In this document: one piece after another, positions 1 through 8,458 of the stretch
Layout of the letters: every line of letters starts with the position of its first letter
Position numbering within the stretch: position 1 is the stretch's first letter
Source: Zobellia uliginosa
Lineage (GTDB): Bacteria; Bacteroidota; Bacteroidia; Flavobacteriales; Flavobacteriaceae
Assembly: GCF_900156625.1 (NCBI RefSeq)
Contig: NZ_FTOB01000003.1
Coordinates: 62,001 to 126,000 of the forward strand
DNA: 64,000 bases
Direction: 5' to 3'
Position numbers and translations under genes: made by a program
Notes under the pieces: generated by a model
Seen by the model: the letters and a program-made list of their open reading frames with translations, nothing else
Databases searched by the model: none
Told to the model about the DNA's origin: nothing

Positions 1-362
1 GGGCTGGGAGATAGCCAAAAGGTGTTGGATCGGATGAGTTTGAATTTTTTACTGTTGTAAAGAATAGGCGAAAATTCGCCTTTCTTCTTTCCGTCGTCCC
101 GGCCTACCCCAATGGAATTGTAATCTTCCAAGGCGTCATCCAAATAAGTCAATTGGTGGTACAGTACCTCTTGCATACCGATAAATTCTGGGGCATAATG
201 CTTTAAAAGCTTCACCATGTCCGCTTTGCGGTCGTTCCAATTGTTAAGGGTGTCGTTTACGTTGTCAAATTTAATGTTGTAGCTCATTACCTTGAGTTCT
301 TGGGCTTGCGATGTGTGCAGGGCAAGAAAAAGAAACAAAAGGAAAATAGTTCTTAAGGCCAT
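1..362 (-). CDS. Secreted endonuclease/exonuclease/phosphatase (EEP) family hydrolase, N-terminal part
   Basis: The gene runs off the left edge, so only the first 120 residues are seen. It opens with a signal peptide (MALRTIFLLFLFLALHTSQA, likely cut before QE). The EEP fold follows at once: MSYNIKFDN, with the conserved Asn, at about residues 26-34; IGMQEVL, with the metal-binding Glu near residue 65; and ILYNSKKF near residue 103. This family uses a divalent metal to hydrolyse phosphodiester or phosphomonoester bonds. Secreted flavobacterial members are extracellular nucleases or sugar-phosphate/phospholipid phosphatases, and the substrate cannot be told from this part. The start is the ATG that gives a clean signal peptide. 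The missing C-terminus should carry the catalytic His and Asp. Confidence 0.85.
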   Translation of the reverse strand, partial: MALRTIFLLFLFLALHTSQAQELKVMSYNIKFDNVNDTLNNWNDRKADMVKLLKHYAPEFIGMQEVLYHQLTYLDDALEDYNSIGVGRDDGKKKGEFSPILYNSKKFKLIRSNTFWLSPS

Positions 363-477
363 TTGATATAGTGGTATTGGTATATAAGGGCAATTTAAGT
401 ATTTCCCATTTTATATTTCTTAAGAAAAAGCTATTAAACGATTATTTTCTGGCTCCTGTGAAGCCTGGAAAAGAAGA

Positions 478-525
478 ACCGCAAGAAGAAAAAGACGCCT
501 ATTGGAATCGAGATCTTCTTGCGGT
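478..525 (-). terminator. Possible terminator hairpin after the RhlE-type helicase
   Basis: A 12-bp perfect inverted repeat (ACCGCAAGAAGA / TCTTCTTGCGGT) with a 24-base loop lies just past the helicase stop. On the minus strand it is followed by a pyrimidine-rich stretch rather than a clean T run, and the loop is long, so it is only a weak terminator candidate. Confidence 0.35.
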
Positions 526-560
526 AATTCTAATGGTCCAAAATGATGAACGACGGTAGT

Positions 561-1868
561 TTAATCGTCTCTACGCGGTCTACTTGAATTGTTGCGATTG
601 TTCGCACTCCTGTTGTTCGAGTTGCCCGAGCGATTTCTATTTCTGTTTCTATTTCTATTGTTGTTCCTTGAGCGGTTCGGGTTAGGTCTCTGCTGAGGTC
701 TTTTTTTCTCTTCGGTCCTTGGTTCGTCATCCCCATCGATAAATTGGTGTTCCGGCATACGCGGCACCTGTTGTTTGATGAGTTTTTCGATATCTTTTAA
801 ATACGGACGCTCTTCCCTATCGCAAAATGAAAGGGCTATACCACTGGCGCTGGCCCTTCCTGTTCTTCCGATACGGTGTACGTAGGTTTCGGGTACGTTT
901 GGTAGGTCGTAATTGATGACCAAGGAAAGGTCTTCCACATCTATTCCCCTTGCGGCAATATCCGTGGCGATCAATACGCGTAGTTTGCCGTCTTTAAAAT
1001 CGCCTAAAGCCTTTTGTCTGGCGGTCTGTGATTTGTTGCCATGTATGGCGGCCGACTTGATATCGGCCTGCGATAGTTTTTTGACTATTTTATTGGCGCC
1101 GTGTTTGGTACGTGAAAATACCAGAACCGAATCCGAAGGTCTTTCGTTGATCAGATGGATCAATAATTTAGGTTTGTTCAACTTGCTTACAAAAAAGAGA
1201 CCTTGGTCAACTTTCTCGGCAGTCGCCTGTTGCGGTTTTATGGTCACCCTTTCAAATGCGCCCAAAAGTGTTTTTGATAATTCCACGATGCTGGTCGGCA
1301 TGGTAGCCGAAAAGAAAAGGGACTGTCTTTGCTTGGGAAGCTTCGCGATAATTTTTTTGATATCGTGAATAAAGCCCATGTCGAGCATTTGGTCGGCTTC
1401 GTCCAAAACTACAAACTCGATATCCCTTAGGGAGATGATGTTTTGGTTCATTAGGTCTAACAACCTTCCGGGGGTGGCAATAAGCGCATCAACACCGTTG
1501 CGTAGGGCATTGACCTGTCGCTGCTGTTTTACCCCGCCAAAAATGACTGTATTTTTAACATGTGTATACTTGCTGTATGCGGTAAAATTATCGGCTATTT
1601 GAATGGCAAGTTCCCTAGTCGGGGTTACAATGAGCGTTCGTATACGCCGCTTGCCTTTGGTCTGCCCTTGGTTGTTGTGCAAATGGTGTATGATCGGAAT
1701 ACTGAAGGCCGCTGTCTTTCCGGTTCCTGTCTGTGCTACGCCTAAAAGGTCTTTTTTGTTTAGTAAAATGGGAATGGCTTGTTCCTGAATGGGGGTTGGA
1801 TTTGTATATCCTTGTTCCTCAATAGCTTTGAGTATAGGCAAAGCAATACCTAAATCTTTAAATGTCAT
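561..1868 (-). CDS. rhlE: DEAD-box ATP-dependent RNA helicase, RhlE type
   Basis: 435 residues. It shows the full DEAD-box set: a Q motif (YTNPTPIQEQ, residues 21-30), Walker A AQTGTGKT (45-52), PTREL (83-87), TPGR (132-135), DEAD (156-159), SAT (187-189), and in the second RecA domain ARGID and HRIGRTGR. These enzymes unwind short RNA duplexes, typically in ribosome assembly, RNA decay or cold adaptation. The last 50 residues or so form a disordered Arg/Asn tail typical of RNA-binding extensions in Bacteroidota RhlE-like proteins. The tail is partly built from a hexanucleotide repeat (634-657). A TATCTTTG -7 element lies 17 bases before the ATG, giving a very short leader. The RhlE subgroup is an assignment by resemblance. 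Confidence 0.92.
   Translation of the reverse strand: MTFKDLGIALPILKAIEEQGYTNPTPIQEQAIPILLNKKDLLGVAQTGTGKTAAFSIPIIHHLHNNQGQTKGKRRIRTLIVTPTRELAIQIADNFTAYSKYTHVKNTVIFGGVKQQRQVNALRNGVDALIATPGRLLDLMNQNIISLRDIEFVVLDEADQMLDMGFIHDIKKIIAKLPKQRQSLFFSATMPTSIVELSKTLLGAFERVTIKPQQATAEKVDQGLFFVSKLNKPKLLIHLINERPSDSVLVFSRTKHGANKIVKKLSQADIKSAAIHGNKSQTARQKALGDFKDGKLRVLIATDIAARGIDVEDLSLVINYDLPNVPETYVHRIGRTGRASASGIALSFCDREERPYLKDIEKLIKQQVPRMPEHQFIDGDDEPRTEEKKRPQQRPNPNRSRNNNRNRNRNRNRSGNSNNRSANNRNNSSRPRRDD
634..657. repeat. Hexanucleotide tandem repeat coding the Arg-Asn tail of the helicase
   Basis: Four tandem copies of TTTCTR (TTTCTA, TTTCTG, TTTCTA, TTTCTA) encode alternating Arg and Asn on the minus strand. 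A change in copy number would keep the reading frame and alter only tail length. Confidence 0.7.
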
Positions 1869-1885
1869 GTATGTTTAATAAGTGG

Positions 1886-1893
1886 CAAAGATA
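1886..1893 (-). promoter_or_regulatory. -7 promoter element of the RhlE-type helicase gene
   Basis: Read on the minus strand this is TATCTTTG, a perfect match to the Bacteroidota TAnnTTTG element, 17 bases before the helicase ATG. No good TTG -33 element is found at the usual spacing. Confidence 0.55.
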
Positions 1894-1924
1894 CGGCGAA
1901 TGTTTGGATAACCGTATAGGCTGG

Positions 1925-3478
1925 TTATAGACCTGCTGTGGCGGCTTCCGCACAGCGTTCCCCGTCCATTGCGGCCGAAACGATGCCCCCTGCATAACCA
2001 CCGCCTTCACCACAGGGAAATAGGCCTTCGATCTCGGGATGCTCCAATTTTTCATTTCTGGGGATGTTTACAGGTGACGAAGTACGCGATTCCACCCCTA
2101 CGATATTGGCCTCGTTCGTATAATAGCCCTTCATTTTGGCACCAAAAGCCTTAAAACCTTGACGAAGCCTTCCGCCTATGAGTTTGGGCAGTAAGGAGTG
2201 GAGGGGGGCGGAATTCAATCCGGGTTGGTAGGAGGTAGGGTTGAGGTCCGTCGATAGCTTTCCTTCTACAAAATCGCTCAAACGCTGGGCGGGTGCGGTT
2301 TGCGTCCTCCCGCCTGCGGTAAAAGCCAATCGCTCTAGGTCTTTCTGGTATTCCAATCCTTTTAAGACCCCAAAATGTTCGTATTTATAAAGGTCTTCAT
2401 CGGCATTGATTTCCACAACAATGCCCGAATTGGCAAATTTGTTGTTTCGTTTGGAGGGAGACATACCGTTTACGACCACTTCTCCCGGGGCGGTTGCCGC
2501 GGGAACGATAAATCCGCCGGGACACATACAGAAAGAATACACTCCACGGTTCTTCACTTGTTCTACTAGGCTATAGGCCGCTGCAGGAAGCAGTTCGTTG
2601 CGCTGTCCGGAACAATGGTATTGAATGGAATCGATGATTTGCTGTGGGTGCTCTACGCGAACCCCCATGGCGAAAGATTTGGCCTTAAGGCTGATTTTTT
2701 TGTCGTTCAACAAATAATAGATGTCACGGGCCGAATGTCCTGTGGCCAAAATCACCCGGTTTACCTTCATTTCATTTCCATTTTGTAGTTGAAGGCTTTC
2801 GATCTTATTGTCCTTTACGGTAAAATTGGTCAGTCTGGTGTTGAAATGTACTTCGCCGCCATGTTCGATTATGGTTTCTCGAATATTCTGTACGATTTTA
2901 GGAAGCTTATTGGTGCCGATATGTGGGTGCGCATCGATTAGAATTTGGTCGGTGGCCCCATGGTGTACCAAGCTTTCGAAAATTCGGCGTACGTCACCCC
3001 TCTTCAGGCTTCGGGTGTATAGCTTTCCGTCGGAATAGGTGCCGGCACCACCTTCGCCAAAACAATAGTTGGAATCTTCGTTTACCCTATGGTCTTGATT
3101 AATCGCCTTTAGGTCTCGCCGTCGGTCTTGAACGTTGTTTCCTCGTTCGAGAACAACAGGTTTGTATCCTAGCTCCAGGCAACGCAGTGCGGCCCACATA
3201 CCTGCAGGACCGAAGCCTATGATATGCACTTCTTTGGCCTTGGAAACGTCTAGGTATTTGAATTCGTAGTCGGGCGTTTTTGAAGGTTTCTCGTTAATGT
3301 AGACCTCCATCTTGTAGTTGAAGTAAATAGACGGTTTTCGGGCGTCGATGGATTTTCGCAGCACTTTAATGGTGATGTTCTTCTCATCTTCGCTCAAATA
3401 CTTGGCGGTTTTTTTTAAGAGGATGTTGGGCTGGCTTTCCTCTTTTAGCGATACCCGTAACTGAATTCTTCTGACCAT
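1925..3478 (-). CDS. FAD-dependent dehydrogenase of the COG2509 family
   Basis: 517 residues. After an 80-residue N-terminal domain with mixed charge comes a dinucleotide-binding Rossmann motif, IIGFGPAG (86-93), then VVLERG, the ribose-binding acidic end of the second strand. A conserved glycine-rich stretch, CFGEGGAGTYSDGKL, follows near residue 140. LATGHSARD and, near the C-terminus, FPCGEGGGYAGG complete the FAD-binding pattern. It resembles the uncharacterised COG2509 flavoproteins, which are widespread and have no established substrate. The gene sits head-to-tail after metE but is separated from it by a strong hairpin, and it has its own -7 element 4 bases before the ATG, so it is probably transcribed alone. 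The function beyond flavin-dependent oxidoreduction is unknown. Confidence 0.88.
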   Translation of the reverse strand: MVRRIQLRVSLKEESQPNILLKKTAKYLSEDEKNITIKVLRKSIDARKPSIYFNYKMEVYINEKPSKTPDYEFKYLDVSKAKEVHIIGFGPAGMWAALRCLELGYKPVVLERGNNVQDRRRDLKAINQDHRVNEDSNYCFGEGGAGTYSDGKLYTRSLKRGDVRRIFESLVHHGATDQILIDAHPHIGTNKLPKIVQNIRETIIEHGGEVHFNTRLTNFTVKDNKIESLQLQNGNEMKVNRVILATGHSARDIYYLLNDKKISLKAKSFAMGVRVEHPQQIIDSIQYHCSGQRNELLPAAAYSLVEQVKNRGVYSFCMCPGGFIVPAATAPGEVVVNGMSPSKRNNKFANSGIVVEINADEDLYKYEHFGVLKGLEYQKDLERLAFTAGGRTQTAPAQRLSDFVEGKLSTDLNPTSYQPGLNSAPLHSLLPKLIGGRLRQGFKAFGAKMKGYYTNEANIVGVESRTSSPVNIPRNEKLEHPEIEGLFPCGEGGGYAGGIVSAAMDGERCAEAATAGL

Positions 3479-3482
3479 GGTG

Positions 3483-3490
3483 CAAAGCTA
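3483..3490 (-). promoter_or_regulatory. -7 element of the COG2509 flavoprotein gene, suggesting a leaderless mRNA
   Basis: Minus-strand TAGCTTTG matches TAnnTTTG exactly and ends only 4 bases before the ATG at 3478. Transcription from it would start at or next to the start codon. Confidence 0.5.
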
Positions 3491-3506
3491 CTGCGCTTTA
3501 TGATAT

Positions 3507-3540
3507 AAAAAAATGCATCCCACGAATTGTAGGATGCATT
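3507..3540 (-). terminator. Rho-independent terminator of metE
   Basis: A 9-bp stem (AATGCATCC / GGATGCATT) with an 11-base loop, followed on the minus strand by a T run, 25 bases past the metE stop. Confidence 0.85.
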
Positions 3541-3564
3541 CTTTGTAAAATCGACCGAAGCGGA

Positions 3565-5889
3565 TTATGCCAAGACCGATTTTTTCTCTCGGCACTCCCT
3601 GGCTGCGGCCACCATTTCTATAAGGGCCTCCCTGGTCTCTGGCCAGTGCCTTGTTTTTAATCCGCAATCGGGATTGATCCAAAGTTGCTCCGTTGGAATC
3701 TGTTTGGCGGCTTTTTCCATCAAAGCGACCATCTCGGCACGTTCCGGAACCCGGGGTGAGTGGATGTCGTATACGCCAGGTCCGATCTCGTTCGGGTATT
3801 TAAAGGTCGCGAACACGTCCAATAGTTCCATTTGAGACCTCGAACACTCAATGGTGATCACGTCGGCGTCCATATCGGCTATGTTCGAGATGATATCGTT
3901 GAACTCGGAGTAGCACATGTGGGTGTGTATCTGCGTTTCGTCATTGACCCCGCTGGCGGAAATCCTAAAGGCTTTAATGGCCCAATCCAAATAGGTGTTC
4001 CAATCTTCTTTTCGCAACGGAAGTCCTTCGCGGATAGCAGGCTCATCGATTTGTATAACTTTCAGTCCGGCCTTTTCCAAATCTACTACTTCGTCCCGTA
4101 TGGCCAAGGCAATCTGTGTACAGGTTTCGGAACGCGGTTGGTCGTTTCGGACAAAGGACCATTGTAAGATGGTAACAGGGCCGGTCAACATCCCTTTTAC
4201 GGGCTTTTTGGTCAATGATTGTGCAAAAGCCGACCATTTAACGGTCATAGGGGCTTCCCTCGATACATCACCGTAAATGATGGGAGGTTTGACACATCTA
4301 CTGCCATAACTCTGTACCCAGCCAAAGCTGGTAAAGGCAAAGCCGTTTAATTGCTCCCCAAAGTACTCTACCATGTCGTTTCGCTCGAATTCCCCGTGGA
4401 CCAGTACGTCAAGGCCTGTACGCTCTTGGAATTCAATGGTCTCTTGGGTTTCTTTTTCAAGAAGGGTATTGTACTCTTCGGCAGAAAGGTTCCCTTTTTT
4501 AAAATTCGCCCTCCAACTACGCACCTCTTTGGTCTGGGGAAAGGAGCCGATGGTGGTTGTGGGGAAAAGCGGGAGGTCTAGGGCTTCTTTCTGAAGTCTT
4601 TGTCGAACCGGGAAAGGGCTTTTTCTTTGGTCGTCTTTCTGGGTCAAGGAGCTTACCCTTTGCTTTACTTTTTGGTTGTGGATAAGGCCTGCCGTTTTTT
4701 TGTAGGCATGTACCTCGCTATTTTTTCGGAGCTTTTCAAGGTTCTCGGAAAGGTTCTCCTTATTGGCCAGGGATTTGAGCGTGGCGACTTCCTCCAATTT
4801 TTGCTTGGCGAAGGCCAGCCATTGCTTGATTTCCCCGCTTAGATTCTCTTCCTTGGTCTCTAGGTCAAGGTCGCAAGGTGAATGCAACAATGAACATGAA
4901 GGCGCAATGAGGATACGGTCGCCTCCCAGGTGGTCAACCGCTTTTTGAATCAGTTTTAAAGATTCTTCAAAGTTGTTTTTCCAAACATTACGACCGTCGA
5001 CTACCCCAAGGGATAAATGGGTGTAACTATTTAGTTTATTTGACTCTAGAATATCGTCGAGTTGTAGAGGGCAGCGTACAAGATCTAGGTGTAAGGTGTG
5101 CACGGGTAGGGCTAATGCAGTATCGATATTCGCTCCGAAACAATCAAAATAGTTAGCTACGGTTATTTTTAGATTAGGGAATTTCGATACGAAATTGGCG
5201 TACGTTTGATGTATGGCCCTTTGTTCTTTTTCCGAAAGATCAAGCGCTAGATAGGGCTCGTCAAATTGAACGTATTCGGCTTCAATGTCCGATAATTGCT
5301 GAAGTATGTTTTCGTAGGCCGGTAATAGGCGCTCTAGTAAATCTATTCGGTGAAAACCGTCCTCCTTTTCTTTTCCTAACAACAGAAAGGAAACAGGGCC
5401 TATCAATACGGGTTTCGTCTTGATGTCTAAGGATAAGGCTTCTTTGTATTCATTGATGATTTTACCTGCAGATACCTTGAAAACTTGCTCCTTGGTAAAT
5501 TCGGGTACAATGTAGTGGTAGTTGGTATCGAACCATTTGGTCATTTCCATGGCGGTAATGTCAATGCCGTCTTTTTGAATTCCTCGCGCCATAGCGAAAT
5601 AGAGGTCGTAACTTGAGAAAGAAGGGTTGTTGGCCAGGGCTTGGTAACGTTCGGGAATACATCCCAAGGTCGTGCTAAGGTCCAATACCTGATCGTAAAG
5701 AGAAAAGTCGTTGCTCGGGATAAGGTCTATGCCTTGTTCCTTCTGTAGGAGCCAATTTTCCTTTCTGATGGCTTTAGCGGTATCCAGTAGGGCTTCTATG
5801 GTGGTGTTTCCTGACCAATACTGCTCTAGGGCTTTTTTTAATTCTCTTTTACTTCCAATTCTGGGGTAACCGAGGTTGGTAGTTTTCAT
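3565..5889 (-). CDS. metE: 5-methyltetrahydropteroyltriglutamate-homocysteine methyltransferase, cobalamin-independent methionine synthase
   Basis: 774 residues, the usual length for MetE. It transfers the methyl group from 5-methyl-tetrahydrofolate (polyglutamate) to homocysteine in the last step of methionine synthesis, without B12. It shows the duplicated barrel layout: the N-terminal half begins with [20 protein letters not shown], and the C-terminal catalytic half begins near residue 430 with [15 protein letters not shown]. The four zinc ligands are present with the spacing known from E. coli MetE: His657 and Cys659 (in THMCYSEF), Glu681 (in TIECSRS) and Cys742 (in NPDCGLKTR). It is transcribed divergently from an Lrp/AsnC gene from a TAGCTTTG promoter, and ends at a clear terminator. 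No SAM or cobalamin riboswitch is visible in the 159-base divergent spacer. Confidence 0.97.
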   Translation of the reverse strand: MKTTNLGYPRIGSKRELKKALEQYWSGNTTIEALLDTAKAIRKENWLLQKEQGIDLIPSNDFSLYDQVLDLSTTLGCIPERYQALANNPSFSSYDLYFAMARGIQKDGIDITAMEMTKWFDTNYHYIVPEFTKEQVFKVSAGKIINEYKEALSLDIKTKPVLIGPVSFLLLGKEKEDGFHRIDLLERLLPAYENILQQLSDIEAEYVQFDEPYLALDLSEKEQRAIHQTYANFVSKFPNLKITVANYFDCFGANIDTALALPVHTLHLDLVRCPLQLDDILESNKLNSYTHLSLGVVDGRNVWKNNFEESLKLIQKAVDHLGGDRILIAPSCSLLHSPCDLDLETKEENLSGEIKQWLAFAKQKLEEVATLKSLANKENLSENLEKLRKNSEVHAYKKTAGLIHNQKVKQRVSSLTQKDDQRKSPFPVRQRLQKEALDLPLFPTTTIGSFPQTKEVRSWRANFKKGNLSAEEYNTLLEKETQETIEFQERTGLDVLVHGEFERNDMVEYFGEQLNGFAFTSFGWVQSYGSRCVKPPIIYGDVSREAPMTVKWSAFAQSLTKKPVKGMLTGPVTILQWSFVRNDQPRSETCTQIALAIRDEVVDLEKAGLKVIQIDEPAIREGLPLRKEDWNTYLDWAIKAFRISASGVNDETQIHTHMCYSEFNDIISNIADMDADVITIECSRSQMELLDVFATFKYPNEIGPGVYDIHSPRVPERAEMVALMEKAAKQIPTEQLWINPDCGLKTRHWPETREALIEMVAAARECREKKSVLA

Positions 5890-5916
5890 GCTATATTTTT
5901 TGAATTATTATCTGTG

Positions 5917-5924
5917 CAAAGCTA
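5917..5924 (-). promoter_or_regulatory. -7 promoter element of metE
   Basis: Minus-strand TAGCTTTG is a perfect TAnnTTTG element 27 bases before the metE ATG. The sequence about 19 bases upstream is ATG rather than the consensus TTG. The A+T-rich divergent spacer beyond it is where the neighbouring Lrp-type regulator would be expected to bind. Confidence 0.6.
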
Positions 5925-6048
5925 TTGATTAGGGTAATTTATCCATAATTACATATTATATTTAGTGTATTTAACTGTAAATAGGTATTTTTAAAGATTA
6001 AATAAAAAGTGAAGCCTCGATATTGGGCTTTTAAAAGAGGATTTATCT

Positions 6049-6510
6049 ATGGAAAATTTGGATCAGATCGATTTAGAGTTGTTAAAACAGCTTCAAAAAA
6101 ACTCGAATATTACTACAAAAGAGTTGGCCGCCATGGTGAATTTGTCGCCAACACCTGTTTATGAGCGGGTGCGAAAACTGGAAAAGGAGGGCTATATCAA
6201 AAAGTATATGGCATTGCTCGATGAGGAAAAGCTGGGGAGGGGACTCATTGTTTTTTGTGATATTACCTTAAAACAGCATACCAAGGAGATCGGTAATAAG
6301 TTCGTAGAGGATATCCGTTCCATAAAGGAGGTAATGGAATGTTATAACATTTCAGGCGATTATGACTTTAAGCTCAAGGTGCTGGTCAGGGATATGAAAG
6401 ATTATCAGGACTTCGTAATCAATACACTTGGTGCGGTCGAGAATATCGGTAGTGCCCATAGTACATTTGTTATCGGTACCATCAAACAAGAGTATGGTGT
6501 TCCGTTTTAG
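6049..6510 (+). CDS. Lrp/AsnC family transcriptional regulator, divergent from metE
   Basis: 153 residues, the standard length. The N-terminal AsnC-type helix-turn-helix covers about residues 4-60 (DQIDLELLKQLQKNS, then the recognition helix around LSPTPVYERVRKLEKEG). A flexible linker leads to the RAM/AsnC ligand-binding domain (about 68-145), with the characteristic GDYDFKLKVLVRDMKDYQDF near residue 105. Family members form octamers or dimers of dimers and answer to amino acids. The divergent pairing with metE suggests control of methionine synthesis, possibly with methionine as effector; this is inference from position. The ATG at 6049 is followed directly by the usual MENLDQID start of this family. 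Confidence 0.93.
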   Translation: MENLDQIDLELLKQLQKNSNITTKELAAMVNLSPTPVYERVRKLEKEGYIKKYMALLDEEKLGRGLIVFCDITLKQHTKEIGNKFVEDIRSIKEVMECYNISGDYDFKLKVLVRDMKDYQDFVINTLGAVENIGSAHSTFVIGTIKQEYGVPF

Positions 6511-6522
6511 TGGGGCGAGATC

Positions 6523-6593
6523 GCAGTTTAGTGTGGTTTATCTACAATTGGGTAGTATTCATTTTAAAAATAGGGTGTAGCAAGGCATCTTTG
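6523..6593 (+). promoter_or_regulatory. Promoter of the 2TM histidine kinase gene with tandem LytTR-type sites
   Basis: Two 9-base sites, GCAGTTTAG (6523-6531) and ACAATTGGG (6544-6552), each match the LytTR direct-repeat consensus [TA][AC][CA]GTTN[AG][TG] at 8 of 9 positions and are separated by exactly 12 bases. A CATCTTTG element (6586-6593, one mismatch to TAnnTTTG) begins 33 bases further on and 51 bases before the kinase ATG. The whole layout is repeated in front of the gene at 8126. Confidence 0.55.
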
Positions 6594-6636
6594 TGTCAAT
6601 ATTGGCAAGACAGGTACTTTTTAGAAAACCATAAAA

Positions 6637-7980
6637 ATGGAAGGTAACAGGATTTTAAAGGAGCTTTTTCGGGGTTTTATTATTGGGAATATCATCTTCT
6701 TTGGGTTTGGTGCGTATTACTATTTTACCGATGAACAAAGGTTTGACATGATCTTTCAAGACGTTTGGAGGGAGTATTTTACCAATCTCGTGTTTTCGGT
6801 AGTCTTGTACGTTGTAAATATGTATTGGTTCTATTTTCTTTTGAAAAAGTTCGAAAGAAATATATATACGGTCAAACGTATGCCTATTGGTGTGCTGGGT
6901 AATGCGATAATATCGTGTTTTGGGGTCTTTGTGGCTACTTTTATCGTTAGGGTAACACTTTATGATAAATCCGTTCAAGAGGCCTTATTGCATCATTCCA
7001 TAGATAATTACCAGCGCTCCACGGCAATTGCCTTGGTGGTGGCTTTAGTCTTTTATGCAATCTACTATTACCGTTATAGGCAGGAAAACAAGGTCAAGGA
7101 GCAAAAAATAATAGCCAATACGGCATCGGCAAAATTCGACGCCTTAAAGAATCAATTAGACCCCCATTTTCTGTTTAACAGCTTAAATGTATTGTCTAGT
7201 TTAATAGAAGAAGATCCTTATCAGGCACAAAAGTTTACCTCTTCCCTTTCAAAGGTTTACCGGTATGTACTTGAACAAAAAAGTAAAGACTTGGTACTTG
7301 TGGATGAGGAGCTTCAGTTTGCAAAAACCTATGTTCGACTTTTGAAAATGCGGTTTGAAGATAGTATCGTTTTTGATATCCCTGAAGCGGCTTTGAATCC
7401 TGAATCGAAGATTGTTCCGCTTTCGCTTCAGTTGCTTTTGGAGAATGCGGTAAAGCACAATGTGGTGACCGCTGGTAGACCTTTGCACTTAAGGGTTTTT
7501 GAACAAGAGGGGGCGCTTGTTGTGGTGAACAACCTTCAAGAAAAGCAAGTGGTGAAGAAAAGTAGTGGTGTGGGCCTGCATAATATTCGCGAGAGATATG
7601 CGCTTCTGACCGATAGAAGGGTTCAAATCGATAAGACCGCTACCGAGTTCAGGGTGAGCCTACCTGTTCTTTTAAAACAAATTTCAAGCATGGAAATGCA
7701 GCAAGAGTATATTGATGATAAGCGCTACGAAAAAGCTAAAAAACGTGTGGAGGCTATTAAAGGCTTTTATGGAAACCTTATGGCATATTGTATTGTGGTG
7801 CCCTTCTTGGCTTTTTTGAATTATAGGACCACGAGTTTTCCGTGGGTGATATTTCCTATTTTCGGTTGGGGCTTTGGGGTGGCTATGCATGCCATGGAGG
7901 CCTTTGGGGCCAATCCGCTTTGGGGTAAGCGATGGGAGGAGAAAAAGATGCGGGAGTATATGGACGATGATAATTTTTAA
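6637..7980 (+). CDS. LytS-like sensor histidine kinase with a C-terminal 2TM domain
   Basis: 447 residues. Four predicted membrane helices lie at about 12-30, 46-70, 83-108 and 127-146, with little extracytoplasmic sequence. A short linker leads to the His_kinase domain of the LytS type, with phosphoacceptor His177 in LDPHFLFNSL. A HATPase domain follows, with its N box in LLENAVKHN near residue 268. After the kinase, from about residue 365, comes a 2TM domain: a charged helix YEKAKKRVEAIKGFY, two membrane helices, then a WxxxKMREYM tail. The same domain is found alone in the next two genes. With the LytTR regulator at 8828 this makes a two-component system. A kinase domain followed by a further membrane domain is an unusual order, and the signal sensed is unknown. 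Confidence 0.9.
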   Translation: MEGNRILKELFRGFIIGNIIFFGFGAYYYFTDEQRFDMIFQDVWREYFTNLVFSVVLYVVNMYWFYFLLKKFERNIYTVKRMPIGVLGNAIISCFGVFVATFIVRVTLYDKSVQEALLHHSIDNYQRSTAIALVVALVFYAIYYYRYRQENKVKEQKIIANTASAKFDALKNQLDPHFLFNSLNVLSSLIEEDPYQAQKFTSSLSKVYRYVLEQKSKDLVLVDEELQFAKTYVRLLKMRFEDSIVFDIPEAALNPESKIVPLSLQLLLENAVKHNVVTAGRPLHLRVFEQEGALVVVNNLQEKQVVKKSSGVGLHNIRERYALLTDRRVQIDKTATEFRVSLPVLLKQISSMEMQQEYIDDKRYEKAKKRVEAIKGFYGNLMAYCIVVPFLAFLNYRTTSFPWVIFPIFGWGFGVAMHAMEAFGANPLWGKRWEEKKMREYMDDDNF

Positions 7981-8021
7981 ACGGACTTTTATCGTCCTTT
8001 GTGAGGTTCAACTAAAGGTTT

Positions 8022-8092
8022 ACAGTTCGGTCATAAAAAATTACAGTTCAGAAAGTAGTATTTTTAAAAGGAGGGTCTTTTGGCGAAATTTG
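8022..8092 (+). promoter_or_regulatory. Promoter of the first free 2TM gene with tandem LytTR-type sites
   Basis: ACAGTTCGG (8022-8030) and ACAGTTCAG (8043-8051) both match the LytTR consensus at all nine positions, with the canonical 12-base spacer. Exactly 33 bases further on lies GAAATTTG (8085-8092, one mismatch to TAnnTTTG), 33 bases before the ATG at 8126. An ATTTT(T)AAAA..AGGGT stretch between sites and -7 box is shared with the promoter at 6523. Confidence 0.65.
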
Positions 8093-8125
8093 AACTTGTA
8101 ATCAATAACCAAAAAAATATAAATC

Positions 8126-8419
8126 ATGGAAAGGGAAAGTAAGTATATCAGGGCAAAAGAAAGAGTGGAGCGAGAGAAAAAATTCTATAACGGGGTGATT
8201 TCTTACGTATTGACCATAAGCTTTTTGGCGGCTATAAATTACTACACCAATGGCTTTGCGTATGCTTGGTTTCTTTGGGCTGCCTTCGGTTGGGGGATAG
8301 GTATCGTTATTAGTGCGGTAAAGACCTTTGGTGGTAGTCCGTTTTTTGGACGTGATTGGGAGGAGCGCAAGATAAAACAATTCATGCAAGAGGACGAACA
8401 GGGAGGAAAGTGGCAATAA
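8126..8419 (+). CDS. 2TM domain protein (first free copy)
   Basis: 97 residues, made up of one 2TM domain. A charged amphipathic N-terminal helix (ERESKYIRAKERVEREKKFY) leads into two membrane helices at about 29-46 and 50-70. The signature tail GGSPFFGRDWEERKIKQFM follows. It is clearly homologous to the C-terminal domain of the kinase at 6637 and to the next protein. The domain's biochemical role is not established; in flavobacteria it is often found beside LytTR kinases. The gene is preceded by two perfect LytTR-type sites and is separated from the kinase gene by 145 bases, so it can be induced separately. It may act as a membrane partner of the kinase through its matching domain, which is inference. 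Confidence 0.88.
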   Translation: MERESKYIRAKERVEREKKFYNGVISYVLTISFLAAINYYTNGFAYAWFLWAAFGWGIGIVISAVKTFGGSPFFGRDWEERKIKQFMQEDEQGGKWQ

Positions 8420-8458
8420 TTTTTATTTCGGTTGGATTTAATATAAAAAAACACAAAA

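Noticed and set aside
371-559. 62-codon plus-strand frame near the left edge
   Set aside because: It covers the hairpin at 478-525 and the promoter side of the EEP gene; no sign of a protein family or ribosome-binding site.
5890-6048. Possible SAM or cobalamin riboswitch before metE
   Set aside because: The spacer is short and A+T-rich and lacks the conserved cores and helices of these riboswitches.
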